Shown one piece after another: positions 54,358-64,000 of a stretch of 64,000 nt of DNA; position 1 is the first letter of the stretch, and the number at the start of each line of letters is the position of its first letter. The notes below the pieces were generated by a model. That model was not told the DNA's origin. It ran no database searches and was given only the letters and a program-made list of their open reading frames with translations. The stretch spans positions 124,001 to 188,000 of the forward strand of contig JAXLYI010000007.1 of the NCBI GenBank assembly GCA_046351555.1, given 5' to 3'. Position numbers and translations under genes: made by a program. This stretch comes from CAISKJ01 sp046351555 (GTDB lineage Bacteria > Myxococcota_A > Polyangia > Polyangiales > Ga0077539).

Positions 54358-56136
54358 ATGATCGACCGACGGGAGTTCGTGGAGTGCGTGGTGGAGTCCG
54401 TCCCCGTGCCGCTGCGCGAGGGGCGCGCGGGCGAGGAGCTGCGGGCGCGCGCCGAGGCCCTCGCCGACGCGGTGGCCGTGGCCGACGCCTGGCACGCCGA
54501 GCACGGCGTCTACGAGGACGGGCACGTGCGCGTGGTCAACGCCGCCGCGGCGCGCATCAGCGAGCTCGACCCGGGCTTCTCGCTGAGCGACGTCGACCGC
54601 GCCGACGAGGCCGTCCCCACCTTCTTCGGCGACGTGCACAACCTCTTCGCGCGCCTCCGCGGCCGCGCCGAGAGCGAGGGCCGCTGGGACGGCCAGCGCT
54701 GGACCACGTGGAACGGCGAGGAGTCCTGCCGCCCCGCCCGCTACGGCGCCCCGCGCCCGCCCGAGTCCGGCGACCGCTGGGCGCCGGTGCGGGAGTTCGT
54801 CAACGGCGCCGATCGCCTGCGCGTCGTGGCCGCGGGGCACAGCTTCAACGAGTCGACCTGCACCGGCGGCACCGACGAGCGCCCCTTCGGCTCGCTCCTC
54901 TCGCTCGACCGCTACACGACCTGGGCGCGCGTGCCCGAGGAGCTCGCCCGCGCGCGCTATTTCGTCAAGGGCGACGCCGCGCGCCGGGTCGTGCGCGTCG
55001 ACGCCGGCAAGCGCCTGCGCGACTTCACCCGCGAGCTCTGGGCCGCCGGCCTCGCGATGCCCCTCGCGGGCTCGACCGACGCGCAGAGCCTCGGCGGCCT
55101 GCTCGCCACCGACCTCCACGGCACCGGCCGCGACCACGGCTTCCTCTCCGAGACGCTCCTCGCGGTGACCCTGGTGACCGGCCGCGGCGACGCGGTGACC
55201 CTCACCCGCGACGAGCACGGCTGGGCGAGCGACGAGTCCCCCGCGCAGCGCTTCCCGTGGCTCCCGGTGGCCGGCGCGCTCGGCACCCTCGGCGTCGTCG
55301 TCGAGCTCGTGCTCGCCCTCGACGACGCCTACTGCCTCGAGAAGGACGCCACCTTCGTCCCGCGCGCCGACGCCGAGCGCGACCTCGAGGCCCTCCTCGC
55401 CCGCCACGACCACCTCAGCTTCTACTACCCCGGCGGCGTCCGCGACCTCCGCACCGTGCGCATGAACACCTGGCGCCGCACCCCGGCGAAGCCCTCGCGC
55501 TGGGCGGAGTTCACCCGCCTCGGGCACGAGCTCCTCGACCACGGGCTGTCGGCCTTCGCGCCGAAGCTCCTTCACGAGATCGGCGCGCGCGATTCGAACG
55601 AGGACTTCCTCCTCCGCGAGCTCAACGCCGAGGCGCCGCAGGTGCTCCCCGCGCCGTCGGCCTTCGCCCGCCGCCTCTTCTTCCTCCACGACGAGATCGA
55701 GTACGGCGTGCCCTTCGCCCGCTACCGCGAGGCGATCCAGGCGACGCTCGACCTGTGCGTGAAGGAGGAGTTCTCCACCATCATCGAGACGCGCTTCACG
55801 CCCGACACCACCCAGGCGTGGGTCGGGCCCGGCACCGCCGGCCGCGGCCGCGGCGGCACCGCGTGGATCGAGCTCGCCACCGCCCTCGGGCCCTACTCCG
55901 AGGGGCGCATCGCGCAGGTGTACGAGCGCTTCCACGAGGTGATGCGGGCGCACGAGGGCAGGCCCCACCTCGGGAAGAAGACCGGCGCGCGCGAGTGGGA
56001 CATGGCCGCGATGTACGGCGCCGACTGGGACGCCTTCCAGGCCCTGCGCCGCCGCTGGGACCCGGCCGACCGCTTCCTCCCGCCCGACAACGCCTTCCTT
56101 CAGAAGGTGTTCACGCCGCCGGCGGACGCCCGCTGA
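54358..56136 (+). CDS. FAD-linked oxidase (aldonolactone/alditol oxidase-like)
   Basis: A 592-residue protein of the vanillyl-alcohol-oxidase superfamily. RVVAAGHSFNEST and SLDRY form the FAD-binding loop, GSTDAQSLGGLLATDLHGTGRDHGF the second, and GALGTLGVVVELVLAL the third. The C-terminal half ends DWDAFQALRRRWDPADRFLP, as in D-arabinono-1,4-lactone and alditol oxidases. It oxidises a sugar-type alcohol or lactone with FAD. There is ~120 residues of extra N-terminus before the FAD domain. Its end overlaps the convergent PglD-like gene by 26 bases. Confidence 0.85.
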   Translation: MIDRREFVECVVESVPVPLREGRAGEELRARAEALADAVAVADAWHAEHGVYEDGHVRVVNAAAARISELDPGFSLSDVDRADEAVPTFFGDVHNLFARLRGRAESEGRWDGQRWTTWNGEESCRPARYGAPRPPESGDRWAPVREFVNGADRLRVVAAGHSFNESTCTGGTDERPFGSLLSLDRYTTWARVPEELARARYFVKGDAARRVVRVDAGKRLRDFTRELWAAGLAMPLAGSTDAQSLGGLLATDLHGTGRDHGFLSETLLAVTLVTGRGDAVTLTRDEHGWASDESPAQRFPWLPVAGALGTLGVVVELVLALDDAYCLEKDATFVPRADAERDLEALLARHDHLSFYYPGGVRDLRTVRMNTWRRTPAKPSRWAEFTRLGHELLDHGLSAFAPKLLHEIGARDSNEDFLLRELNAEAPQVLPAPSAFARRLFFLHDEIEYGVPFARYREAIQATLDLCVKEEFSTIIETRFTPDTTQAWVGPGTAGRGRGGTAWIELATALGPYSEGRIAQVYERFHEVMRAHEGRPHLGKKTGAREWDMAAMYGADWDAFQALRRRWDPADRFLPPDNAFLQKVFTPPADAR

Positions 56137-56758
56137 TCACGCGCGCGGGCACGCCCACCGCCGTCGCGCCCGCGGGGACGTCGCGCACCACCGACGCGCC
56201 CGCCCCCACCGTCGCCCAGTCGCCCACGCGCGCCGTCCCGATCACGCAGGCGTTCATCCCCAGGAAGACCCCGTCGCCCACGGTCGCGCCGCCCGCGAGG
56301 GTCGACGTCACCGAGACGTGCGCGTAGTCGCCCACCCGCGCGTCGTGGCACACCGCCGCGCCCGTGTTGACGATCGCGTGCGCCCCCACCCGCGCGTCGG
56401 GCTCGACCACCGCGCGCCACATCACCATCGCGCCGGCCCCGATCGCCGCGCTCTCGTGCACGATCGCCGCCGGGTGGATCACCGTGAGCCAGTCGACCCC
56501 GGGGTGCGCCTCGGCCACCGCGCGGCGCCGCGCGTTGTTGCCCAGCGTGATCACCGCGCGCGCGCCGGCCCAGCCCGCCAGCTCCCCGATCGGGCCCACC
56601 ACCGGCGCGCCGTGGAAGGTCTCGCCCCAGCGCGCCGGGTTGTCGTCGAGCACCGCGTCGACGCGCAGCCCCATCGCCCGCATCGCCGCGATCACCACCT
56701 TGGCGTGCCCCCCAGCGCCGACCACCACGTGCGCCCCGGGCGCCCGCGCGACGCTCAC
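56111..56758 (-). CDS. PglD/NeuD-type sugar acyltransferase
   Basis: A 215-residue protein starting with GTG at 56758 (GTGA overlap). HVVVGAGGHAKVVIAAMRAMG is the N-terminal nucleotide-like domain. A left-handed beta-helix with hexapeptide repeats follows (AIGAGAMVMWRAVVEPDARVGAHAIVNTGAAV, YAHVSVTSTLAGGATVGDGVFLGMNACV). The catalytic His is expected in CHDARVGDYAHVS. It transfers acetyl or acyl groups to an amino sugar for glycan synthesis. No other glycan genes are near. It ends inside the flavin oxidase gene by 26 bases. Confidence 0.88.
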   Translation of the reverse strand: MSVARAPGAHVVVGAGGHAKVVIAAMRAMGLRVDAVLDDNPARWGETFHGAPVVGPIGELAGWAGARAVITLGNNARRRAVAEAHPGVDWLTVIHPAAIVHESAAIGAGAMVMWRAVVEPDARVGAHAIVNTGAAVCHDARVGDYAHVSVTSTLAGGATVGDGVFLGMNACVIGTARVGDWATVGAGASVVRDVPAGATAVGVPARVISGRPPAA

Positions 56759-57357
56759 GGCCCGACCGAGACCGACGCGCGGAAGGCGATCCGCCGGAAG
56801 CCCGCAGGCGTCTGCGAGGTCGGCGCCGCCCCCGCGTACACCGCGAGCTCGCGCGGCCCATGGAAATCCACGTCGGGCTCGTCGACCAGGGCCTGCCCCG
56901 TGCACGACGTCAACCGCACGGCGAATTTGTCGTCCCGTACGTTGAACTCCCGCGCGGCGCCGGGCATCACCATGTCGCCCTGGGCCAGCCACGCGCCCGA
57001 CTCCACGCGCTCGCCGCGCGGGGCCATGTACACCTGGCAGATGTTCACCGGGGAGGTGTTGACCACGCGGATCACCACCGTGCCCGGGTAGGGCGTCGGC
57101 GCCTGGCCGATGGGCGTCGCCACGGGGATGGCTTGCGGCACCACGGGGGGAGGCACTCCCTGCGCCGAGGCCGCCGAGGGGGCGGGCTGCATGGCTGGCA
57201 TGGGCTGGGCTTGCGGCTGGGCGCGCTGCTGGCTCGCCGCGACCGCCGCGCCCGTCGAGGCAAGCTGGAGGCTGCCCCCGAGGAGGGCGTTGAGGTTGGG
57301 TGACAGGCACCCGGTCGACAGGGTCGCGGCGGCAAGGAGCGCGGTGGGACGGTTCAT
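56755..57357 (-). CDS. Small lipoprotein of unknown function
   Basis: A 200-residue lipoprotein: MNRPTALLAAATLSTGC lipobox, a Gln/Pro/Ala linker, then a beta-rich domain (TVVIRVVNTSPVNICQVYMAP ... FRASVSVGP). The family is not recognised. Translation is coupled to the acyltransferase gene. It is divergent from lon. Confidence 0.7.
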   Translation of the reverse strand: MNRPTALLAAATLSTGCLSPNLNALLGGSLQLASTGAAVAASQQRAQPQAQPMPAMQPAPSAASAQGVPPPVVPQAIPVATPIGQAPTPYPGTVVIRVVNTSPVNICQVYMAPRGERVESGAWLAQGDMVMPGAAREFNVRDDKFAVRLTSCTGQALVDEPDVDFHGPRELAVYAGAAPTSQTPAGFRRIAFRASVSVGP

Positions 57358-57413
57358 GGCCGCGGATGAAACCCCCGGAGGCCCGGCGGGCGCAAGATCC
57401 TGGTGGTCTTCGC

Positions 57414-57442
57414 TTGCCAGTGCGCGCGGGGTTTCCTACGGT
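57414..57442 (+). promoter_or_regulatory. Promoter TTGCCA-N17-TACGGT for lon
   Basis: TTGCCA (57414-57419, 5 of 6 consensus) and TACGGT (57437-57442) are 17 bases apart. The -10 ends 9 bases before the GTG at 57452, so the mRNA is nearly leaderless. No heat-shock inverted repeat (CIRCE) is seen. Confidence 0.55.
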
Positions 57443-57451
57443 TCGCGCACC

Positions 57452-59865
<2,414 letters not shown>

Positions 59866-59869
<4 letters not shown>

Positions 59870-62184
59870 CCGCCGCGCTCCGCGCCCTCCTCGTGACGTG
59901 GCGCGCGCGCGCCTCGCTCGCCCTCACCCTCCCCCTCGGCCTCGCCCTCTGGAGCAGCTCCCTCTCCGACCACCTGGGCTACGTCTCGGCCCTCGTCACC
60001 GCTCTCTTCGTCTCCGTCACGGGCGCCCTCCTCGGCGCGGGCCTCGCGGTCTCGCTCCGCCGCCGCGCGGCGAACGTCGACGGGCCCGCCGCAGTCGCAG
60101 TCGCCGCCCTCGCGCCCGTCGCGCTGCTCGCGCCCGTCGCGCTCGTGGTGCTGGCCCACGGGCTCGTCGCGCCGCTCTGTGCGCCGAAGGACGGGGCCCT
60201 CTGGTGGCTCCTCCTCCCGCTGCCGGGCGGCGCCCTCGCGGGGCTCCTCGGGCTCACCTTCGGCGCGCTGTTCCCTCGCCGCGGCCGCGCCACGACGCTC
60301 GCCGCGCTGCTCGTCCCCGCGTTCATCGTGTGGTCGCTCGTCCGCTTCTACGCGACGCCCGCCATCTTCGCGTACGACCCCTTCTTCGGCTTCTTCCCCG
60401 GCGCCATCTACGACGAGTCGATCCCGCTCGGGCTCCCGCTCGTCACCTACCGCGTGGGGACGCTCGGCGCCGTCGTCGCCCTCACCGCGCTCCTCGTCGG
60501 CGCGTGGACGCCCGAGGTTCGCCTCTCCCTCGGCGCGTTGAAGGGACGTCCCGCCGCCGCCCTCACCGCCCTCCTCGGCCTCTCGCTCGCGGCGGGCGTC
60601 TGGCTCGCGGGGCCCGCGCTTGGCCACCGCCACACCGCCCGCGACATCGCCGAGCGTTTGGAAGGCGAAGCCTGGTCGCGCCGCTGCGTGGTCGCCTACG
60701 ACCGCTCCCTCGACGCGCGCCAGGCGAGGCTCACCGCGCGCGACTGCGACGTGCGGGTGGCGCAGCTCGAAGCGTTCTACGGCGTGCGGGTCGCGCGGCG
60801 GGTGACGGTGTTCCTCTTCGCCAGCGCGGAGCAGAAGCAGTCGCTGATGGGGGCGGCGCACACGTACATCGCGAAGCCCTGGCGCAACGAGGTGTACCTC
60901 CAGTACGCGCCCTTCCCCCACCCGGTGCTGAAGCACGAGCTCGCCCACGCCGTCGCCGCCGCGATGGCGCCTGGGCCGCTCCACGTCACCGCGCAGGCGT
61001 CGCTCCTGCCGGTGCCCGGGCTCATCGAGGGGGCCGCCGTCGCCGCGGCGTGGGAGGGGGAGGGCGAGTCGACGCCGCACCAGTGGTCGCGCGCGATGCT
61101 CGAGGCGGGCATGGCCCCGCGGATGCGCGCCCTCGCGAGCCTGAGCTTCTTCACCAGCGCGTCGGTCACCGCGTACACCGCGGCGGGCTCGTTCTGCCGC
61201 TGGCTCCACGACTCGTTCGGGGCCGAACGGTTTCGCCGGCTCTACGCCACGGGGGACTTCGAAGCCGCCTACGGGCGCCCCCTCGCCGCGCTCGAAGCCG
61301 AGTGGCACGCCTTCCTCCGCACCGTGCCCGTCAGCGACCGGACGCTCGCCCGCGCCCGCACCCGCTTCCGCCGCGCGTCGATCTTCGGGCGCAGGTGTCC
61401 CCACGAGCTCGAATCCCTCGCCGAGCGCGCCGCCCGCCACCTCGACGGCGGTGACCTCCCGCGCGCCGCCGCGGAGTACGCCTCCCTCGTCGCCGACGAC
61501 CCCACCGACACGCGGCCGCGCGCCCAGCTCGCCGTGGTGCGCGTGCGACGGGGCGACCTCGCGGGCGCAGAGGCCGTCGCCCGTGACGCGTCCCGCGACC
61601 TCGGCGAGGCCGCAGGCAACCGCGTTCGAACGGCCGCCGCCGACGCGGTGTGGCGCTGGCGCGGGCCCGACGAGGCGGCGCCGCTCTACCGCGCCCTCGA
61701 CGCGTCGCTGCTCGAGGAGGACGAGGCCCGCACCCTCTCGCTCAAGCGCGCGATGCTCGAGAGCGGCGGCGAGCGCGAGGCCGCCATGCGCGACCTGCTC
61801 ATCGGACGCGGCGAGCGCGACCCCTCGGCGGTGGTGGCGACCGCCCGCGCGGCCGCCCTCCTCGCGGTCGAGCACGACCCCCTCGCGGCGTACCTCGTGG
61901 GCCGGCAGCACTTCCTCCACGAGCGCTTCGAAGACGCCCTCGCCGCGCTCGACGAGGCCGAGGTCGCCCGCGCCGGCGACGCCCGCGTCCTCGGCGAGAC
62001 CCGCCGCATGCGCGCGACCGCGAGCTGGCACCTCGGGCGCTACGACGAGGCCCGCCGGGGCTTCGAAGCCCTCGCCCGCGACCCTTCGCGCCCGCAGGGC
62101 CTCCGGGAGCTCGCCGCCGACTGGGTCGACCGCATCGCCCGCGAAGCCGCGCCCCCCGCCGCGTCGATCGTGCGGCCCCTGTAG
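59866..62184 (+). CDS. Membrane gluzincin-type peptidase with TPR tail
   Basis: A 772-residue protein starting with GTG at 59866, coupled to lon. Residues ~15-255 contain about six membrane helices. Residues ~270-480 form a peptidase domain with HELAH at 357-361 and Glu388 in LIEGAAVA, the HExxH plus downstream Glu layout of peptidase MA-like gluzincins. Residues ~500-760 are TPR helices. The peptidase and TPR parts should lie on one side of the membrane. The order helices-peptidase-TPR is unusual. It may take part in envelope protein quality control beside Lon; that is inferred only from coupling. Confidence 0.78.
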
Positions 62185-62191
62185 CGACTGC

Positions 62192-62221
62192 TTGACGTTC
62201 GTGCGCGCCGCGGTGTCCAAT
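62192..62221 (+). promoter_or_regulatory. Promoter TTGACG-N18-TCCAAT for the FHA-PP2C pair
   Basis: TTGACG (5 of 6) at 62192-62197 and TCCAAT at 62216-62221. The -10 ends 9 bases before the ATG at 62231. Confidence 0.5.
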
Positions 62222-62230
62222 GCGCCCGCG

Positions 62231-63433
62231 ATGACTTGCGCGAATTGCGGGCGCCAGAATCCAGCGGGCGCGCTCTACTGCCTGGACTGCGGGCAGAAGC
62301 TTCGAACCGACGGATCCCCCAACGGCCCCGCCTTCGCCGCCGAGGCCCCGCGCCCGGCCGCGATCACCTGCCCCCGCTGCGGCACCTCCACCAGCCCCAC
62401 CGCGCTCTACTGCGGCGTGTGCGGGCTGCCCGCGGCCGAGATGCAGGCCGCCGCGCCCGCCACCGTCGTCTCGCCGCCCGCCCCAGCGCCCCACGTCGCC
62501 GCGCCCGTCCCCGTCGCGGCGCCCGTGATCGCGCCCGCGCCCGTGATCGCACCCGCGCCGGTCGTCGCGCCGACCCCCGCGGTCGTCGCCGCCGCGCCGC
62601 TGATCCTCCCCGCCGGGCCCGCCGCGCCCTTCGGCGTCGCGGCCTCGCTCGCGCCCCGCCCCGCGCCCGCGGCGCCCCCCGCGGCCGAGCGGCCCGACCA
62701 GCGCACCGACAACTTCGGCGCGGTCAACCTCGCGGCCGCCGCCGCGCAGATCGTCACGATCCTCAAGGACGGCTCCGAGGGCCCGGTGTACCGGCTCACC
62801 TCGCCGGTGACCGACATCGGGCGCCACGAGGGCAACATCACCCTGCCCGACGACCCCTACCTCTCCGCCCGCCACGCGCGCCTCCAGCGCCGCAACGACC
62901 GGCACTACCTCCGCGACCTCGGCTCGGTCAACGGGATCTTCCAGCGCATCCGGGAGCCCGTCGAGCTGCACCACAACGACGTGGTGCTCGTCGGGCAGCA
63001 GGTGCTCCGCGTCGAGGTGCTCTCCGACGGCGAGGTGTCGCTCGGGCCCGTGATGCACTACGGGGTGATGCTCTTCGGCACGCCCGAGCAGCCGCGGCTC
63101 GCGCGGCTCGTCCAGCTCACCAGCGAGGGCGTGCCGCGCGACGTGTACCACCTCTACCGCGACGAGACCGTCGTCGGCCGCGAGTCGGGCGACGTGGTGT
63201 TCACCGACGACGTGTTCCTGTCGCGGCGGCACGCGGCCTTCCGGCTCGACCGGGCGCAGCGCCGCGTCGTCGTGCGCGACCTCGGAAGCTCCAACGGCAC
63301 GCTGGTGCTTTTCCGCGGCGAGCGCGAGCTCGTCGACGGCGACATCTTCCGCATCGGGCACCACCTGTTCCGCTTCGACGCCGCGCCCCGCGGGGCCGTC
63401 GCGGGCGCGGGCACCGCCGGGGCCGCGCGATGA
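62231..63433 (+). CDS. Zinc-ribbon protein with two FHA domains
   Basis: A 400-residue protein. Two double-Cys zinc ribbons are at residues 3-20 (CANCG...CLDCG) and 47-64 (CPRCG...CGVCG). A Pro/Ala/Val linker follows (residues ~70-155). FHA1 has GRHE (197), SARHARL (212) and GSVNG (231). FHA2 has GRESG (316), SRRHAAF (331) and GSSNG (352). FHA domains bind phosphothreonine, so this is an adaptor for the Ser/Thr kinases. The TGA overlaps the ATG of the PP2C gene (ATGA). Confidence 0.93.
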   Translation: MTCANCGRQNPAGALYCLDCGQKLRTDGSPNGPAFAAEAPRPAAITCPRCGTSTSPTALYCGVCGLPAAEMQAAAPATVVSPPAPAPHVAAPVPVAAPVIAPAPVIAPAPVVAPTPAVVAAAPLILPAGPAAPFGVAASLAPRPAPAAPPAAERPDQRTDNFGAVNLAAAAAQIVTILKDGSEGPVYRLTSPVTDIGRHEGNITLPDDPYLSARHARLQRRNDRHYLRDLGSVNGIFQRIREPVELHHNDVVLVGQQVLRVEVLSDGEVSLGPVMHYGVMLFGTPEQPRLARLVQLTSEGVPRDVYHLYRDETVVGRESGDVVFTDDVFLSRRHAAFRLDRAQRRVVVRDLGSSNGTLVLFRGERELVDGDIFRIGHHLFRFDAAPRGAVAGAGTAGAAR

Positions 63434-64000
63434 CCGAAGCCGTCGCCGCCGCCCCCGACGCGCCCCCGCCCGAGGCCCCGCCGCCCCCCGTGGACGGCCT
63501 CCCCCCGGACGTCGCGCCGCCCTCGGACGTCGCCGCGCCCCCGTCGGACGTCGCCGACGTCGCCGCGCCCGCGCGCGTGGTCGTGCGCCTCGGCGGCGTC
63601 ACGGACGTCGGCCGCATCCGCGAGCACAACGAGGACAACTACCTCATCGCCGACCTCACCGCGCGCGGCCGCGTCATCGACGACCAGACCTCCAGCCACA
63701 CGGTGGGCCCGCGCGGCCTGCTCTTCGCGGTCTGCGACGGCATGGGCGGCGCCGCCGCCGGCGAGGTCGCCAGCCAGATGGCCGTCGACGTGATCCACGC
63801 CATCGTGCAAGACGCCGACGCCCCCGCCGACCGCGACCGCTTCGCGCAGCGCCTCGTCGCCGCCGTGCAGGAGGCCGGCGCGCGGATCTTCCTCGCCGCC
63901 AAGAGCAACCGCGAGCGCCGGGGCATGGGCACCACCGCCACCGTCGCGGGCGTCCACGGCTCCACCCTCTTCGTCGGCCAGGTGGGCGACTCGCGCGCCT
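63430..64000 (+). CDS. PP2C-type Ser/Thr phosphatase, N-terminal part
   Basis: The gene runs off the right edge, so ~190 residues are visible. A Pro/Ala/Asp-rich N-terminus is followed by GGVTDVGRIREHNEDNYLIAD and LLFAVCDGMGGAAAGEVASQMA, the two metal-binding Asp motifs of PP2C. Then come RRGMGTTATVAGV and VGQVGDSRA. It removes phosphate from Ser/Thr of kinase targets. It is coupled to the FHA gene, giving a reader-plus-eraser pair. Confidence 0.95.
   Translation, partial: MTEAVAAAPDAPPPEAPPPPVDGLPPDVAPPSDVAAPPSDVADVAAPARVVVRLGGVTDVGRIREHNEDNYLIADLTARGRVIDDQTSSHTVGPRGLLFAVCDGMGGAAAGEVASQMAVDVIHAIVQDADAPADRDRFAQRLVAAVQEAGARIFLAAKSNRERRGMGTTATVAGVHGSTLFVGQVGDSRA

Overview
The window is very GC-rich DNA, with near-total G/C at third codon positions. 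Lipoproteins carrying Asp/Ala/Pro-rich or Cys-rich stretches are abundant. There are several serine/threonine kinases, an FHA/PP2C pair, a DUF2330 protein and an OmpA protein with calcium-binding repeats. Together these point to a myxobacterium (Myxococcota), probably from a Polyangia/Sandaracinaceae-like lineage. That placement is inference from gene content; there is no rRNA to confirm it. I recognised 49 protein genes and no tRNA, rRNA, CRISPR array, insertion sequence or prophage.

Layout. Positions 1-4808 (minus) hold a chain headed by pyrH: a Pro-rich TPR-like envelope protein, a serine/threonine kinase, a Cys-rich lipoprotein and an adenosine-deaminase-like lipoprotein cut by the window edge. 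The downstream genes overlap by 1 to 4 bases. Positions 4843-9413 hold envelope proteins, including an M15/DD-peptidase-like protein joined to an SH3 domain by 17 Thr-Gly dipeptides. Positions 9417-13819 (minus) hold a helical protein, a TrpF homologue, a lower-GC ATPase/TOPRIM-like pair that looks like a horizontally acquired defence module, and a membrane protein. Positions 13820-14273 are non-coding and carry a 42-bp and a 7-bp tandem repeat.

Positions 14274-22278 hold an RCC1-like protein, a DUF2330 protein, a pentaheme cytochrome and a calcium-repeat lipoprotein. Positions 22381-27594 hold a giant HEAT-like/kinase fusion and tatA-tatC. Positions 27598-33797 hold an amidohydrolase and two coupled beta-propeller-like lipoproteins. 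Positions 33889-37635 (minus) hold a zinc-ribbon/TerB-like protein, MoxR and DUF58. Positions 37691-45000 hold a thioesterase, two large surface lipoproteins, a frameshifted sugar-kinase-like gene and an NlpC/P60-like protein. Positions 45053-57357 hold an ABC-F ATPase, a transaldolase, CrcB, an OmpA protein, a long Cys-rich lipoprotein, a flavin oxidase and a PglD-like acyltransferase. Positions 57452-64000 hold Lon coupled to a membrane HExxH peptidase, then a double-FHA protein coupled to a PP2C phosphatase that runs off the end.

Two genome-style signals recur. First, ten junctions are 4-base ATGA/GTGA stop-start overlaps (or the 3-base equivalent at 3008), implying translational coupling. 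Second, ten genes that head transcription units have a TANNNT -10-like hexamer ending only 7-11 bases before the start codon and no Shine-Dalgarno, which predicts leaderless mRNAs. A second class of envelope genes (17765, 32594, 49306, 51409) instead has a strong GGAGG, with a longer leader where a promoter can be seen. The most system-like candidate is the ATPase/TOPRIM pair at 10270-12185. The most puzzling non-coding object is the repeat block at 13928-14164.
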